Shown: piece by piece, positions 1 to 11,191 of the stretch | Layout of the letters: each line of letters begins with the position of its first letter | Position numbering within the stretch: position 1 is the stretch's first letter | From: Tubulanus polymorphus | Taxonomy: Eukaryota; Nemertea; Palaeonemertea; Tubulaniformes; Tubulanidae | Assembly (NCBI RefSeq): GCF_964204645.1 | Contig: NC_134033.1 | Location: forward strand, 3,469,631 to 3,533,630 | Direction of reading: 5' to 3' | Length of the DNA stretch: 64,000 nt | Made by a program: the position numbers and the translations under genes | The notes under the pieces: generated by a model | The model's database searches: none | The model's input: only the letters and a program-made list of their open reading frames with translations | Told to the model about the DNA's origin: nothing

Positions 1-1578
1 TGGTTACCCAATAGCTGAATTTATCGAGATAACTTTTTCAATTTCGCCCCCATTCCTCAGTTATGAGGTCATCTTCAAGGTCATGTCGCTGAGAAAAAAG
101 AGTTCTTAGTGCCTAGTCCTGTCAATAAGTGGCGCGCTGGGCCCATTCGTTTCACCGCACAACTAGGCTCTCGAACTAACATCACACCCGAGTTTCATCA
201 AGATCAAGCCACTATTAACGAAGCTAAGTAGCACGAAAGACAGACAGACCCACGACAGACGCATTGCATGAGAATAAGGGTCACACGGAAGCTGGAGATC
301 CAATTCATTTAATACTCATTTTCACCTTTCTTCTATAAATTGCTGAGAAAACAAATTTTCCAAACTCTCAATTTTGGCAATCCCGAATTTATTTATCTTT
401 CATTCCGTGCAAATTTTTTGTTTCCCATCGAAACCAGAAAGCGGAAATATGTAAGATCAGTTGCAATTAAGACTATTAATTAAAGCAAGGACAACGATTT
501 CATCGCAGTTTCTCACACTTTTCAATAAATTCTATCCTCGCGACGCAAACATTCGGAAGATGTGCAATGATTTAAAAGATGTTAAAATCCGAGTACGCGT
601 TTTTTATACCGGTAACTTTCATTCGGCACGCAGTGTAGAATGAAAGCGTTGTCTTATATCCTCGTAGTAGATTTTTGCCGCCACTGGGAAGTGAGTTTTC
701 GGTTATGAGGGGTGTATTTAAGGTGGCGGGGGTTTTAGCCAATGGAAGGAAAAATTGTGTATTTATGGTAATTAGAAGTCTTGGGGATAGACTTATTCGG
801 TGATGTTGTTCGTTCTAGGTCTACAGCGCAGTTCGAGCACATCAAATTTTTTAAGGAACGCATATTTTTGTGAATTAAACCTTACGCTTTCCAGAGAGAA
901 TTGTTTGTTCAGAAGGTTTTTATCTCTGGTTAGAAGATTGTGGAAAAATTAAAAGTACAGGAAGAATGTTGTTAGTTTGTTTATGTTGTGAAGAAGGTTG
1001 TATTGGGACAAAGAATTTAGGGAAGTATGTTGTCCTCAGCCCCCAGTTTGTACACGTAATATCAAAATAAAGACCTCAGCCTGTATTTTTATTAGGATGT
1101 CAGTTGTTCTGGTTGGTGTTTTAGGTAGTTTTTCAGTAGTGTCCTGTTTTTTAATATGGAGAGGATATTGGTAGGTACATTCGTCAAACTCAAAACGTCG
1201 GTGAATTTTGTGCGTGTCAAAATGACTTCACTCTCCACTAGCAGTGTCTTCATATTGCGCGGAGATGATGATTTGAACCGGGTCATTCTGGCCCTGACCA
1301 GACTCGAATCGTAAATGCATGTATCCCCTTTTATAGTGGGCCCAGAATCTTTGTGCACAATTTGTGTTAAAGTTTAAGAAATTCTATAATCCATTTTATG
1401 TTATTGTTTGTATATTGATGTAAAAAATCTGGAAAACAAAATGCTGCAGAAAATGCTGGTATCTAATTAATATTGTTTAAAAAAATTGCGAGGAAGATTT
1501 TCTTAGCAAATCTAACATCTGAAGACTTTTGGACTCGTCATGACTACGCTACAGAATCCTGCTTTTCATCGGGAAAGG
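1..1578. other. No recognisable gene
   Basis: I see only short AT-rich open frames without family features. I find no continuation of IFT81, although its 3' exons must lie at or beyond this side. Confidence 0.5.
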
Positions 1579-1849
1579 TTAAACCTCTCAGCATGTCTAC
1601 ACCGCAGTGCGGTGTATAAATCAGTACTGCGCTTTGCGGCGTATTGGTGTAATTAGCGATCAGTTTTTATCTATTAAAAGACAGCAGTACCCGTCAAAAA
1701 TTGCGAAGTACTAGTAACTAACGATACATCGCACTGCGGAGTAGTAGCACTAAAGCGTTATGCCCGTTATACACTTGCACTTGGGGGCAATTTTTCAAAA
1801 ATTCTTAAATTCGTTCGCGTATTAAATTAATTAGCCAGTGCCAAAAGGG
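1579..1849. mobile_element. Decayed piggyBac-type MITE abutting the GPCR stop codon
   Basis: Related to the better-preserved elements at 35321-35885. It keeps the TTAA-like left edge, the internal palindrome CACCGCAGTGCGGTG near 1602, the motif GTACTAGTAACTAACGATAC, and a right end resembling the inverted terminus (GTGCCAAAAGGGTTA). Confidence 0.6.
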
Positions 1850-2965
1850 TTACTGATCTTTTTCGCGCACGAACAACGCTTTCGCCGTTCGTCGAAACCG
1901 ATCATGCACCAAACAATAAACGAAAAAGTTCGCCGACGAATCCGCGATCGGGAACAATTCGGCGAAAAATCGCTGCACGTTTTTGGTCGTGCCCGAATGG
2001 CGCCGACGCGGCAACTCGACGAACAGCGCGACGATCTTCTGATAACTCGTGAACGAACTCGGCAATTCGAAAATCATGAAAATAACCGAAACGGCGACCG
2101 TCAAACGAACGGCTTTCATCGAATCGGCGTATTCCGATTCGGCCGATTCCGACGTCGTCGTCGTCGTCAGTTTTTTGCGGCTACGCGAAATGCGACGAAC
2201 TTTCGCGACAATGTAGACGTTCGAAACGACGATGATCGTGAACGGCAGGACTTCCTTAACGGCGTGACTTAGAAACCACGAGTTCACGGACTTCCATCGG
2301 TCCCAGACGTTGAACGTGTGCAGCAGACCTCGCACCGGTCGGCCGGTGCAGACGTCGTAACCGGTGACGTCGGTTTTATGAGCGAGGCCGTAAATATGCG
2401 GTAGGTAGACGCACGAAGTAAGCGTCGACGCCGCGATGTACGCGTAAAGCGCGCGGCGTTTCGTGATTTTTGCGCGCGCGAAAAACGGAAACGCGAGCGA
2501 CAACAGTTTCTCGACGCTGATCAAAACGGTCAGCCAGTTACGCGACACGTGCGTCGCGTAGCGTAGAAAATCGATCGATAAATAGATATCCGGTTGTAAG
2601 TAGATGATCTCTTCCGGGTAGTCGCGGTAACGCGGATACAGGTGGACCTTCTGCCGGAAGATGAAGTCGCCGCCCACGGCCCAGCCGATCCAGTAACGCA
2701 GCGGTTCGCGGATACCGCGACATATCAAAAAGGCGATATCCGCGTACGCGAGATATACGAGAAGTTGAATCGATACGGAAATTATCGGTTGTTTTCGCAA
2801 GACGATGATGTTGATGACGTTCAAGACGAGTCCAGTTAGGGTTATCGACGTTCCGCCGACGAGTTTTAGAACGGCCATGTACAAGCCGTCTGTGCTGTAT
2901 GAGCAATCAGGCGTAAGCGTGAAATTAAACGACGTCTGCCCGTCGTCGGTGTCATTTGTCAGCAT
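1850..2965 (-). CDS. Rhodopsin-like GPCR, FMRFamide/neuropeptide-receptor type (single exon)
   Basis: Encodes a seven-transmembrane receptor for an unknown, probably peptide, ligand at the plasma membrane. I take the start at the ATG at 2965 (371 residues). The frame stays open upstream to 3067 without a better start, and the N-terminus that follows this ATG is short and has N-glycosylation sites (NDT, NFT). Hydrophobic helices are visible: TM1 around LTGLVLNVINIIVL, TM2 around LLVYLAYADIAFLI, TM3 around NWLTVLISVEKLLSL, TM5 around VLPFTIIVVSNVYIV, TM6 around LTVAVSVIFMIFELP, and a TM7 ending in NFFVYCL where NPxxY is expected. The (D/E)RY box at the end of TM3 reads VEKLLSL, so the conserved Arg is absent. 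The cytoplasmic tail is short (about 20 residues) and its TAA stop falls at the edge of a MITE. No introns are needed. The family is inferred from helix pattern, not from a search. Confidence 0.8.
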   Translation of the reverse strand: MLTNDTDDGQTSFNFTLTPDCSYSTDGLYMAVLKLVGGTSITLTGLVLNVINIIVLRKQPIISVSIQLLVYLAYADIAFLICRGIREPLRYWIGWAVGGDFIFRQKVHLYPRYRDYPEEIIYLQPDIYLSIDFLRYATHVSRNWLTVLISVEKLLSLAFPFFARAKITKRRALYAYIAASTLTSCVYLPHIYGLAHKTDVTGYDVCTGRPVRGLLHTFNVWDRWKSVNSWFLSHAVKEVLPFTIIVVSNVYIVAKVRRISRSRKKLTTTTTSESAESEYADSMKAVRLTVAVSVIFMIFELPSSFTSYQKIVALFVELPRRRHSGTTKNVQRFFAELFPIADSSANFFVYCLVHDRFRRTAKALFVREKDQ

Positions 2966-2995
2966 CGTAACGAGTACGTTAATGATTTTTTGTTG

Positions 2996-3175
2996 AATCC
3001 GTCTGCTCGAATATGTCAACCCGTCTGCTTTTCTGCTGTTCGTAATCCGTCTGCTCGCCAATCTCAACCCGTCTGCTATGCGCGATATATTATTACCTCA
3101 GTGATGTTCGTCTGCCGTGCGCGATCCGTCTGCTTGACATTATCAACCCATCCAGGCATTGTCCGTCTGCATTCG
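2996..3175. repeat. Degenerate short tandem repeat based on CCGTCTGCT
   Basis: At least seven copies of (C)CGTCTGC(T) spaced about 20-40 bp apart lie directly upstream of the GPCR reading frame. Confidence 0.6.
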
Positions 3176-3419
3176 GTTGAAGAATATTCTTATATTTCGA
3201 GAATTCGAAGGATGAAATTATGAAATTGTTCGCTAGAGTTTGACAGCGATAATTGACCAATTTTACTGGGCTGTGCATAGTGAGAAAATTGTGAAATGAT
3301 TTGCCATAAATGAGATATTGATTTTGAATGCTGCGCTTGGTAATTATGGCAGGACGAAATTGATTTTTGTAATCGATACCTCAGGCTATTTTAAGATACC
3401 GGGGTACGTAGAAGTTGTC

Positions 3420-3990
3420 ATTTTATCAGCACACTCAGCAAAACTTATCATTCACACTTCTTCTAATGTGTTCAGTGCTTCATCAGAGACATTTTTGATT
3501 GAAAATGAACTACAAACACCAAACATTTTATCAGCACATTTTCAAAAACTGATCGTCCACACTTCACATGTGTTCAGTGCTTCACCTGAGACATTTTTAA
3601 TTGAAAATGAACTACAGACACCAGACATTAGATATTTTATCAGCACATTTTCAGAAAGTGATCGTCCACACTTCACATGTGTTCAGTGCTTCACCTGAGA
3701 CATTTTTAATTGAAAATGAACTACAAACACTAGACATTAGATATTTTATCAGCACACTTTCAAAAACTGATCGTCCACACTTCACATGTGTTCAGTGCTT
3801 CACCTGAGAGATTTTTAATTGAAAATGAACTACAAACACCAGAAATTTTATCAGCACACTTTCAAAAACTGATCATCCACACTTCACATGTGTTCAGGGC
3901 TTCACCCGAGACATTTTCAATTGAAAATGAACTACAAACACCAGACATTTTATCAGCACACTCTCAAAAACTATTCACACTTCACACTAC
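3420..3990. repeat. Tandem repeat, unit about 100-110 bp, six copies
   Basis: TTTATCAGCACA recurs near 3424, 3528, 3638, 3745, 3847 and 3947. Each unit also carries CACACTTCACATGTGTTCAG and GAAAATGAACTACAAACACC. The open frames here are products of the repeat. Confidence 0.85.
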
Positions 3991-5484
3991 AATAATGAAT
4001 GTTTAAAGGGGTCCAGGTTCCAGGCTGCAGACTGATACAAGCATTAACCTCTTGACACATACATTCATCTAAGAAATCTAAGATAGTTTTTTCAAGTATG
4101 AAATCAGTAATCAAAATTAAATCATTCATATTGATGTTTTATGGATAGTCGATCTATTTCATACCTTCAGGTGTCGCGCCGACCGCCGCCTGTCTCAAGT
4201 CTTTCAGCTGATTTTGTAATCTCGACAATCTTTGGTCGCTGTGCATTATCTACAAATTACAAACATCGATTTTATCATTATTCTGACCTAAGGGTTCCTA
4301 CGAATCAGTCATTCCTACAATTTTAAACGAGAAAATTTCAAATTTCATGGAACTGTCTGCACCACTTTCATATCCCAATTACTGTAGACTCTATCTTGGT
4401 AAACCATTAATTTCTAATTTAGTAACTGCCGAATTGGGTAAAAAAAAATCTTGGTCCCAACTGTACCAATTTAGGGGTAGGTTAAGGTACAACTACAAAC
4501 TAGACAAAAACTTGTAATTGCCTATATCTCAAAATTGAAGTTGGAGTTTCGGGCATTTTTCTCATTTGAAAGCCGTTTCAAGCACCTTAGTTTATATCAA
4601 AAGCATTTTACCATTTAGAAGGAGTTTCAAAAGAAATCAAAGAGATCAAAGGTTCACGTCGAAAGGTTTGTTCCGAAAATTGAGGGGTCAATCAATTGCA
4701 TCAGAGATATTCGCAGAGATGAGAACGCCGACCTGTAAAATCCGCGGGTTATTTTTCTTGAGTGACATACGCGAACCAGCTGACGGCGTAGCCGTCAGCA
4801 CTAGCGAGCGCCGAAGGCGCGAAGCTATTTCGGGGGGGGGGGGTTGGGGCCCTCCCCCGAGAAAATTTTAGAAATTAAATACGTTTTCCGAGCACTTAGA
4901 GCGATCTTGAACCCATGAACGACTATTATATTTTTGAAGGTAATGGCTAGTTCCAATGTGGTACATCCTCATTTGATGACATTCAGCATCTCATGCATTA
5001 CGGGTCGAGCCCTGAATTATTGCAGTAAAAATGCGCCGATGAATGCTCACTAAAAATCATCACCCAGTAGTGTATAATATCCGAAAGCGTTCGCCACACA
5101 CACGCAGCAACAGTAAGTAGACCTATATACGTTACTACTGTTGCTGTGCGTGCGTGTCTGCAACCGATCGATAAAATACATACAAACTCATCGTAGTACA
5201 AATGTACATACAAAATCACTGTGTTGCAATGAATATGCATTGAAATGCGATACTTTTACGTGACGATAAGTAAAACAGGCACTGAACGCTTTTACGGTTC
5301 ACCTGATTACCGATCGCGCCGGACCAATTGAGTGAGATCATCACCCCCACCCCATACTTTTACATCATTTTTGGACTATTTGGAAAATTGATATTTTTCA
5401 ATACTGAAATCCGCGGGAAACCGCGGATCCGCGGGGAATTCTCATCCCTGTATTCGAGACTTCGATTAGAAGTTTGAAACTCAC
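3991..5484. other. Non-coding spacer with small hairpins
   Basis: No gene recognised. It contains a hairpin at about 4778-4802 (CTGACGGCGTAGCCGTCAG), a G-tract near 4833, and an inverted repeat at 5095-5160 whose arms are CACACGCAGCAACAGTA and its complement. Confidence 0.5.
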
Positions 5485-8400
5485 GAGATTCTTCTGTTCT
5501 TGTTTTTGATTGGCTAGTTTTTGTTCACGGTCGCGTTCCATGCGTAGGTTGCGTGCGACGTTCAACATCGGGGTAGCAGACGGATTCGACTCGACCTAGA
5601 AAACAACGAAACATGGAAATATCGATATCAGGAGTAGCAGACGGATTCGACTCGACCTAGAAAACAACGAAACATATCAGGAGTAGTGGATTCGTTTGAC
5701 AATTTTCGAATCTGGGAGCCTAAAATTAAGTGCAAATTTCATTGAAAATGAACTGATTTTCACTACGTATAACCCTGTGTTTTGGTATTCCATTGAAAAC
5801 CAAAACAGCCTACATGGCGCCAACATATATTTGTCATTCAGGCCGAATATGTTTAGAGATCGAGAGAACTAAGTTATAATTTCAGTACCTTTTTCTTCAG
5901 TCTTTCGACGCGTTTCAGTAAGTGTTCTTTCTCCTCTTCCATGCTGGCGATGTCTTTTTTAATATCACCCGTCGACAGGCCGTTTTTCTTCAGCTCTTCG
6001 CTGCGTTTGTGAAGATCTTTGAATTGTTCCATGTGATCTTCGTACTGAAAATAAACGGAACAAAAATAATCAGGATCCGCTTCCGCAGTCGTGGGGGTGA
6101 AACCAGTTGCATAGTTGTGGATCTGTACCAGCGTTGTGGATCTGATCCTAGTTCCACAGTTGTGGGTTTGTATTCAGTTTCACAGTTGTGGGTTTGTATT
6201 CAGTTCCACAGTTGCAGATCTGATCCTAGTTCCACAGTTGTGGGTTTGTATTCAGTTTCACAGTTGTGGGTTTGTATTCAGTTCCACAGTTGCAGATCTG
6301 ATCCTAGTTCCACAGTTGTGGGTTTGTATTCAGTTTCACAGTTGTGGGTTTGTATTCAGTTCCACAGTTGTGGGTTTGTATTCAGTTCCACAGTTGTGGG
6401 TTTGTATTCAGTTCCACAGTTGTGGGTTTGTATTCAGTTCCACAGTTGCAGATCTGATCCTAGTTCCACAGTTGTGGGTTTGTATTCAGTTTCACAGTTG
6501 TGGGTTTGCATTCAGTCCCACAGTTGTGGGTTTGTATTCAGTTCCACAGTTGTGGGTTTGTATTCAGTTCCACAGTTGTGGGTTTGTATTCAGTTCCACA
6601 GTTGTGGGTTTGTATTCAGTTCCACAGTTGCAGATCTGATCCTAGTTCCACAGTTGTGGGTTTGTATTCAGTTCCACAGTTGTGGGTTTATATTCAGTTC
6701 CACAGTTGTGGATTGGATCCTAGTTACACAGTTGTGGGGCTGTAGTGTTTCCAGTTGTGGGTGTATACCCAGTTCCATGCCCCCCAATAATGCCTAGATG
6801 TACTAGAAGCTGAAGAGCTAGAGAGGATAGGCCTGATTCACAGAGCTAAGGGAGGGAGAAACATTCCTGATGTAACCCCATAACTTTTTCAGAATACGTA
6901 CGTATGGTAAACATTTCCAAAATAGGTCAGTTTTTTAGTTCAGAGTTTAAAGGGTTAATTTATTGACCTGCGAGTAAAGCGCGACGATATCATCCTCTTG
7001 CATGAAGTCGGGAGGAACCTCGATTTTAACGAGGAACTTGGCGAGGTACGCGCGTTTCTTCAGCTCGTCCTTCTTAACGAGGAGCCACGTCAGTATCGGG
7101 TAGATCACCGACTTGTCGCCGGTGACGAGGCCTTGACGGAAGTTACTCCTAAAAACGAAAACAAATCGATGAACCTAAAGTTAATATCGGGCAAACGAGG
7201 ATTTGGTGAGTGAAGATCCACCATAATGTGCACTATGACATCAACTACAGCAGCAATAGAGGATTCCACTTGTGGCAAGTGATGATCCACCAGATGTCGC
7301 TAGTGTGCAGTAGGACATCAACTACTGCGGCAATAGATTCCACTTGTGGCAAGTGAGGATGTAACAGGTGTCGCTAGTGTGCAGTAGGACATACACTACT
7401 GCGGCAATATATTCCACTTGTGGCAAGTGATGATCCACCAGGTGTCACTAGTGTGCAGTAGGACATACACTACTGCGGCAATAGAGGATTCCACTTGTGG
7501 CAAGTGATGATCCACCAGGTGTCGCTAATGTGCAGTAGGACATCAACTACTGCGGCAACAGAGGACACCACTTGTGAAAAGTGAAAATCCACCGGATGTC
7601 ACAAGTGCAGAGTAGGACAACAACTACGGCGCAAATAAAGGATTCCACTTGTGGAAGTGGGTATCCACCACACCAGGTGTTGCTGGCATATTATGGCTTT
7701 CCACAATTCAATTTCTCTATATTTCTCATCAGAAGTTGAAGCAACTTTTCACCATTGAAGAAAATCAATTAGGCCTTTGAACACATTTTGACTGAACAAT
7801 GTGAGGTGAATTCCACAGTTATCTTCTATTTCACTTACATGTCATTGTCTTTCGGTTTATATTTGAGAATTCGTAGAATGTTAAGCAGACGGATCGCCGA
7901 CTGTTCGGCCGTTTCATCGCGAATATCGGCTTTTTGCTACAAAATACAACAACAACGAATAAATCATTAAACCGGGGGCGGCCATTTCTATTTCACTGAC
8001 TTCTTCTTTAACTATTCCCTGACATGCACGTTATTTTCCCCGACATGATCTGCTAAGAATCCAATAAATTAACACAGTCAAATTCATAAGACATAGATGG
8101 AAACTGTTTGATTGTCATCTAGCAATTTCAACACATTTCCATGACTTTTCCTGAAAGCTATTTTTTTACAAAATTTCCCTGTTTTCTACTATTCCCTGAT
8201 TTTTCTAATAAAGAAAAGACAATTCTCCGAACTTTTCCCTGATTTCCAGGTACGTAAGTGATCTAGGAGGTTTTATAGACGTTTCTAAAAAGATGGCTGA
8301 CTTATAGACCCCTCCGAAAAGATGTCGAAATAAATCCCCAAATGACATCATCAATCAATTTTTTCAAAGGGAGGCACAGCGGCCGAGTGGTTTAAGCCGC

Positions 8401-8735
8401 CGGTCACTGGTCTCGTCAATCTAGGGATTACAGGTTCAAACCCTGGTTGCGACATAGTTTCTCGGACGAAGGTTCTTCTCTGGTCTCTCCCCCATTGGGA
8501 AAAGGAAACATCGAACCCTCTTATAATGCCCTGCGCGGCGCTTAGCGGGTTGAGGGTCTGGGTGTTTAAAAAAAATTGTTTTCCGCCTGACCTTGGGGTC
8601 GATTTCGCCGAGAACGTCAGTGACGATTTGTAGAACTTGAACGCTCTCCAGAGAATCGAAACTGATCAGATTGTAGTGTTTATTGAACGGCGGTTTCGCC
8701 AGTTCAGCGACAATGAATTTCATCTGTTCGCTCAT
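5485..8735 (-). CDS. IFT81: Intraflagellar transport protein 81, N-terminal 230 residues (5' exons only)
   Basis: IFT81 is an IFT-B core subunit; its N-terminal CH-like domain binds tubulin with IFT74 for ciliary transport. Five coding exons join in frame on the minus strand: 8735-8592 (starts [14 protein letters not shown], ends EIDPK), 7936-7839, 7148-6968, 6044-5889 and 5595-5485, with phases 0, 2, 0, 0. The product follows IFT81 from its start: a CH-like domain over exons 1-3 (motifs [35 protein letters not shown]), then a charged coiled coil ([16 protein letters not shown]). The first exon begins at an acceptor at 8785, so its 5' part is untranslated and an upstream leader exon is expected. 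The last exon ends in a good donor, but I find no later exon before position 1. The rest is off-window or across a large intron that would contain the GPCR. Introns carry minisatellites and a SINE. Confidence 0.9.
5572..5675 (-). repeat. Tandem duplication of an IFT81 3' splice site, 59 bp offset
   Basis: The acceptor plus first 24 or so bases of the fifth IFT81 exon (5572-5614) recur almost exactly at about 5631-5675. The distal copy keeps CTAG before GTCGAGTCG, but its use would add 59 nt and shift the frame. Confidence 0.75.
6112..6770. repeat. 26-bp minisatellite with two alternating unit types
   Basis: About 25 copies of a 26-bp unit starting TTCCACAGTTG. Type A continues TGGGTTTGTATTCAG and type B continues CAGATCTGATCCTAG. 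B units are interspersed among A units. It lies in an IFT81 intron. Long open frames of QFHSCGF type across it are artefacts of a stop-free unit. Confidence 0.95.
7205..7690. repeat. Tandem repeat, unit about 72-77 bp (GTGTCGCTAGTGTGCAGTAGG family)
   Basis: Six to seven copies in an IFT81 intron. Core motifs are GATCCACCAGGTGTCGCTAG, TGCAGTAGGACATCAACTAC and CCACTTGTGGCAAGTGA. The same family recurs near 46830-47010, 56470-56620, 57375-57425 and 58075-58350. Confidence 0.85.
8370..8580 (+). mobile_element. tRNA-Ser-headed SINE in IFT81 intron 1
   Basis: The head reads like a tRNA-Ser: an A-box-like GCGGCCGAGTGGTTTAAGC at about 8389 and a B box GGTTCAAACCC near 8432. A non-tRNA body follows, ending in a short A-run near 8570. 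It is inserted immediately beside the donor of the first IFT81 coding exon, in antisense orientation to the gene. A functional tRNA is unlikely because no acceptor stem closes. Confidence 0.6.
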
Positions 8736-8785
8736 CCTGTCGTCTGCTGGTCGACTGGTCCGGTGTCGCTCAGCAATAGTCAAAC

Positions 8786-11190
8786 CTAGAAAATAGAAAT
8801 AGAATATCAAATATAGCCGTAAAGCGGCAATAATGGGTTTTCTGCCTCGATGCACCATTTACATTTGAGCTAACAAATAGTAAACTTGTTAAGCAAAAGC
8901 GGCAATAACGGGTTTTCTGCCTCGCATCACATTAGATTAGAGCACCCATCACATTAGAGCTAAGAAATAGTAAACTTGTCAAGCAATAGTGATAACAGGT
9001 TTTCTGCTTTAGTTTCGCTATTCTGGAGCTTATGTAATGAGGCTCTCTGACGTTGGTTTTTTCGATACCTCGTCTGTCTCTGGGCTCCACTCCACCAACA
9101 CAAAACAAAGAAAGAACAACCCGCGGGAACAGTGTAAAAGTACATACACACATTTTCACAGTGGTTGCCAGAAGGGCCACTGCCAACAAATTAACCCCAT
9201 TCCCGCTAAACTTCGAACTACGTTTAAGCTACATGGAGAACAGAGCCGCAGAGGCTATTAAATAAACTGCCCGGCTGTATTCGAGGGGGGGGGGGGTTGC
9301 AGACAGGGCAGTTGGGAAATTTGGAGAAAGTGCCCTTTTTGCAAATATCGTTGTTATATCCAGCCCCTTCCTTTCTCTGCCCCTCCCCCAAATTCAAATG
9401 CTAGGTATGGACAGCCCTGCCATGGTGCACTGACTGGTGGTTCTGACTGCTTCGCTTGGACTGTTGTTGGAGGGGCTATTTTCTCCAACTCTGTTCAACA
9501 CTTCTTTTCCTAAATTTTTCTAGTTAGAGGCAATTTTTCTTAGTTATGCACTTCTGTGCCTGAACTAGCCAATCAGAATGAGCTATTCAATTGGAAAAAT
9601 ATTGTTAACAGCAATCCGGTAATAATCCCGCATCGGCAAAATATCACCTGCCAATAGGGCCTAACTGAAATATCTAAATAAACTATTTGATTTGATTGAT
9701 TGAAAGATTTTTTGTTTACTTTTTTGTTTGCCTTTGGGATCGAAATTTAAGTTTTCTAGCGCAATATTTTTACTCATGTACTATAGGAAATACCTTGTTT
9801 GTATTATATAGATACCTTACACACTGGTTCTTCGCCTCAACAGTTCGAATTTCGGATTTTTAAAGCAGTTTTTGACGTTTCTAGCAGAATAGTTGAGGAA
9901 TGCCGAGATGTATCGTACGGTGCTGCCACATGTTGAATAAAAAACTCATTCAAACCTGTAGTTAGACTGGTTGCCTGTCTCATAACGGTAACCAGTCTAT
10001 CATGTAGGTAGACTGGTTGTCTGTGCAACTTATCCCGGTAACCAGTCCAGTCGGTAGCCAGGTTCGATCCTCGAAGATTCCAAACCAAAATAAAAGAGAG
10101 AAACTGAAAGAATTTCCTCAATCAGTTGCAAACGAATTTCAAAAACTCAAAGTAGTCATTTGACTGTGAATCCTTCGTTTATTGTTTTTTTTTCATTGCG
10201 GATGGTTTTAATCCAAATCGATCCACTTCCGGCATTTCAAATTTGGGGGATTTAGAATTAGTTTCCAATTTAGAGGAAATGTCAGCTCTTTAGTCCTCGA
10301 GTCGGTAGTCAAAGTCATGGAAACTTTGGTGTAATGAAATATTGTTTTCATGGTCTTTACTGAGTATGTTTTTTTAGTCTTAGTAGGCTCTGATTCGGGA
10401 GTCTTTCGCGCGAGTTGAAATTCCTTAAAGATTCGTTAGAAAGATAATGACGGTGAAAAAGTGAAAAATTTTATCGCACTGCTCTTCGCGAGATAAAATG
10501 GGACAATGATTTTGCCTACTGCGCTTGGTAATTGTGGCGGGACGAAATTGAAATTTTACAATCGATACCTCCTTCGGGCTAATTTAGAAGTGGGCTTCCA
10601 TCTGGTAAATCTTTTTTAATTTTTAGAATTTTCCCTTTCAGCTCGACAGGAGAAGTTTTTGTAAAATACACGACGGTTCGTCACGGTCGGCGCTTTAGAG
10701 GTATATATCGTACGAAACGGTCCAAGATGGCCGATACCAGTGACACGGTCCCTTCAACTCATAATGGTGCGATTCCTTCTAAAAATTCTTTCAAATGTTC
10801 TCGAAAATCCTTTAATTTGATCAAAATACCTGAAATACAGAAACTAGATCTATCATCTGGGTACGAATTTACCAAAACTAAATATCTTAGATATTCTGTA
10901 TGTGGGGACTTTGTGTTCATTTTTAGCAATAACACATCAAATCAGGAACTCTCTACCACCGTCACCACTCTGTTTTCAGAGACATCGGTTCTGTCTTTCA
11001 GATGCAAATATATAAAACTGACCTTTTCAAAGGTGCGAACTACATGTATCAACAGCGCCGTTGAACATTGTTTCACTATATACAAATTAAATAATAATAA
11101 CAATCATTATTATTATCATCATTATCATTATCATAAAATGCATCGGTTTACAGAATATAATAAAAAAGAATTAAAAAAGTATGGCAGTTG
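8786..11190. other. Intergenic region, no convincing gene
   Basis: AT-rich spacer with a G-tract near 9283 and an ATT/ATC-rich microsatellite at about 11085-11135. A weak open frame at 10727-11191 is treated as rejected. Segments at about 3326-3390 and 10505-10570 share TGCGCTTGGTAATT and ACAATCGATACCTC-type sequence, and about 9870-9930 resembles 20990-21045, so dispersed repeats are present. Confidence 0.5.
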
Positions 11191-11191
11191 A

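Noticed and set aside
1838-2272. Plus-strand frame rich in Arg/Asp
   Set aside because: Antisense shadow of the GPCR.
6112-6770. Possible CRISPR-like array
   Set aside because: Direct tandem minisatellite without unique spacers, in an animal intron.
5922-6797. 291-codon open frame of repeated [15 protein letters not shown]-type sequence
   Set aside because: It is the 26-bp minisatellite, whose unit lacks stops in all plus frames. It also overlaps an IFT81 exon on the other strand.
8380-8455. Functional tRNA-Ser gene
   Set aside because: A and B boxes are present but the acceptor stem does not pair and the sequence continues as a SINE body.
10727-11191. 154-codon frame starting MADTSDTVPSTHNG
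   Set aside because: Has an ATG but no domain, signal or splice support, and runs into an ATT microsatellite encoding Asn/His/Tyr runs.
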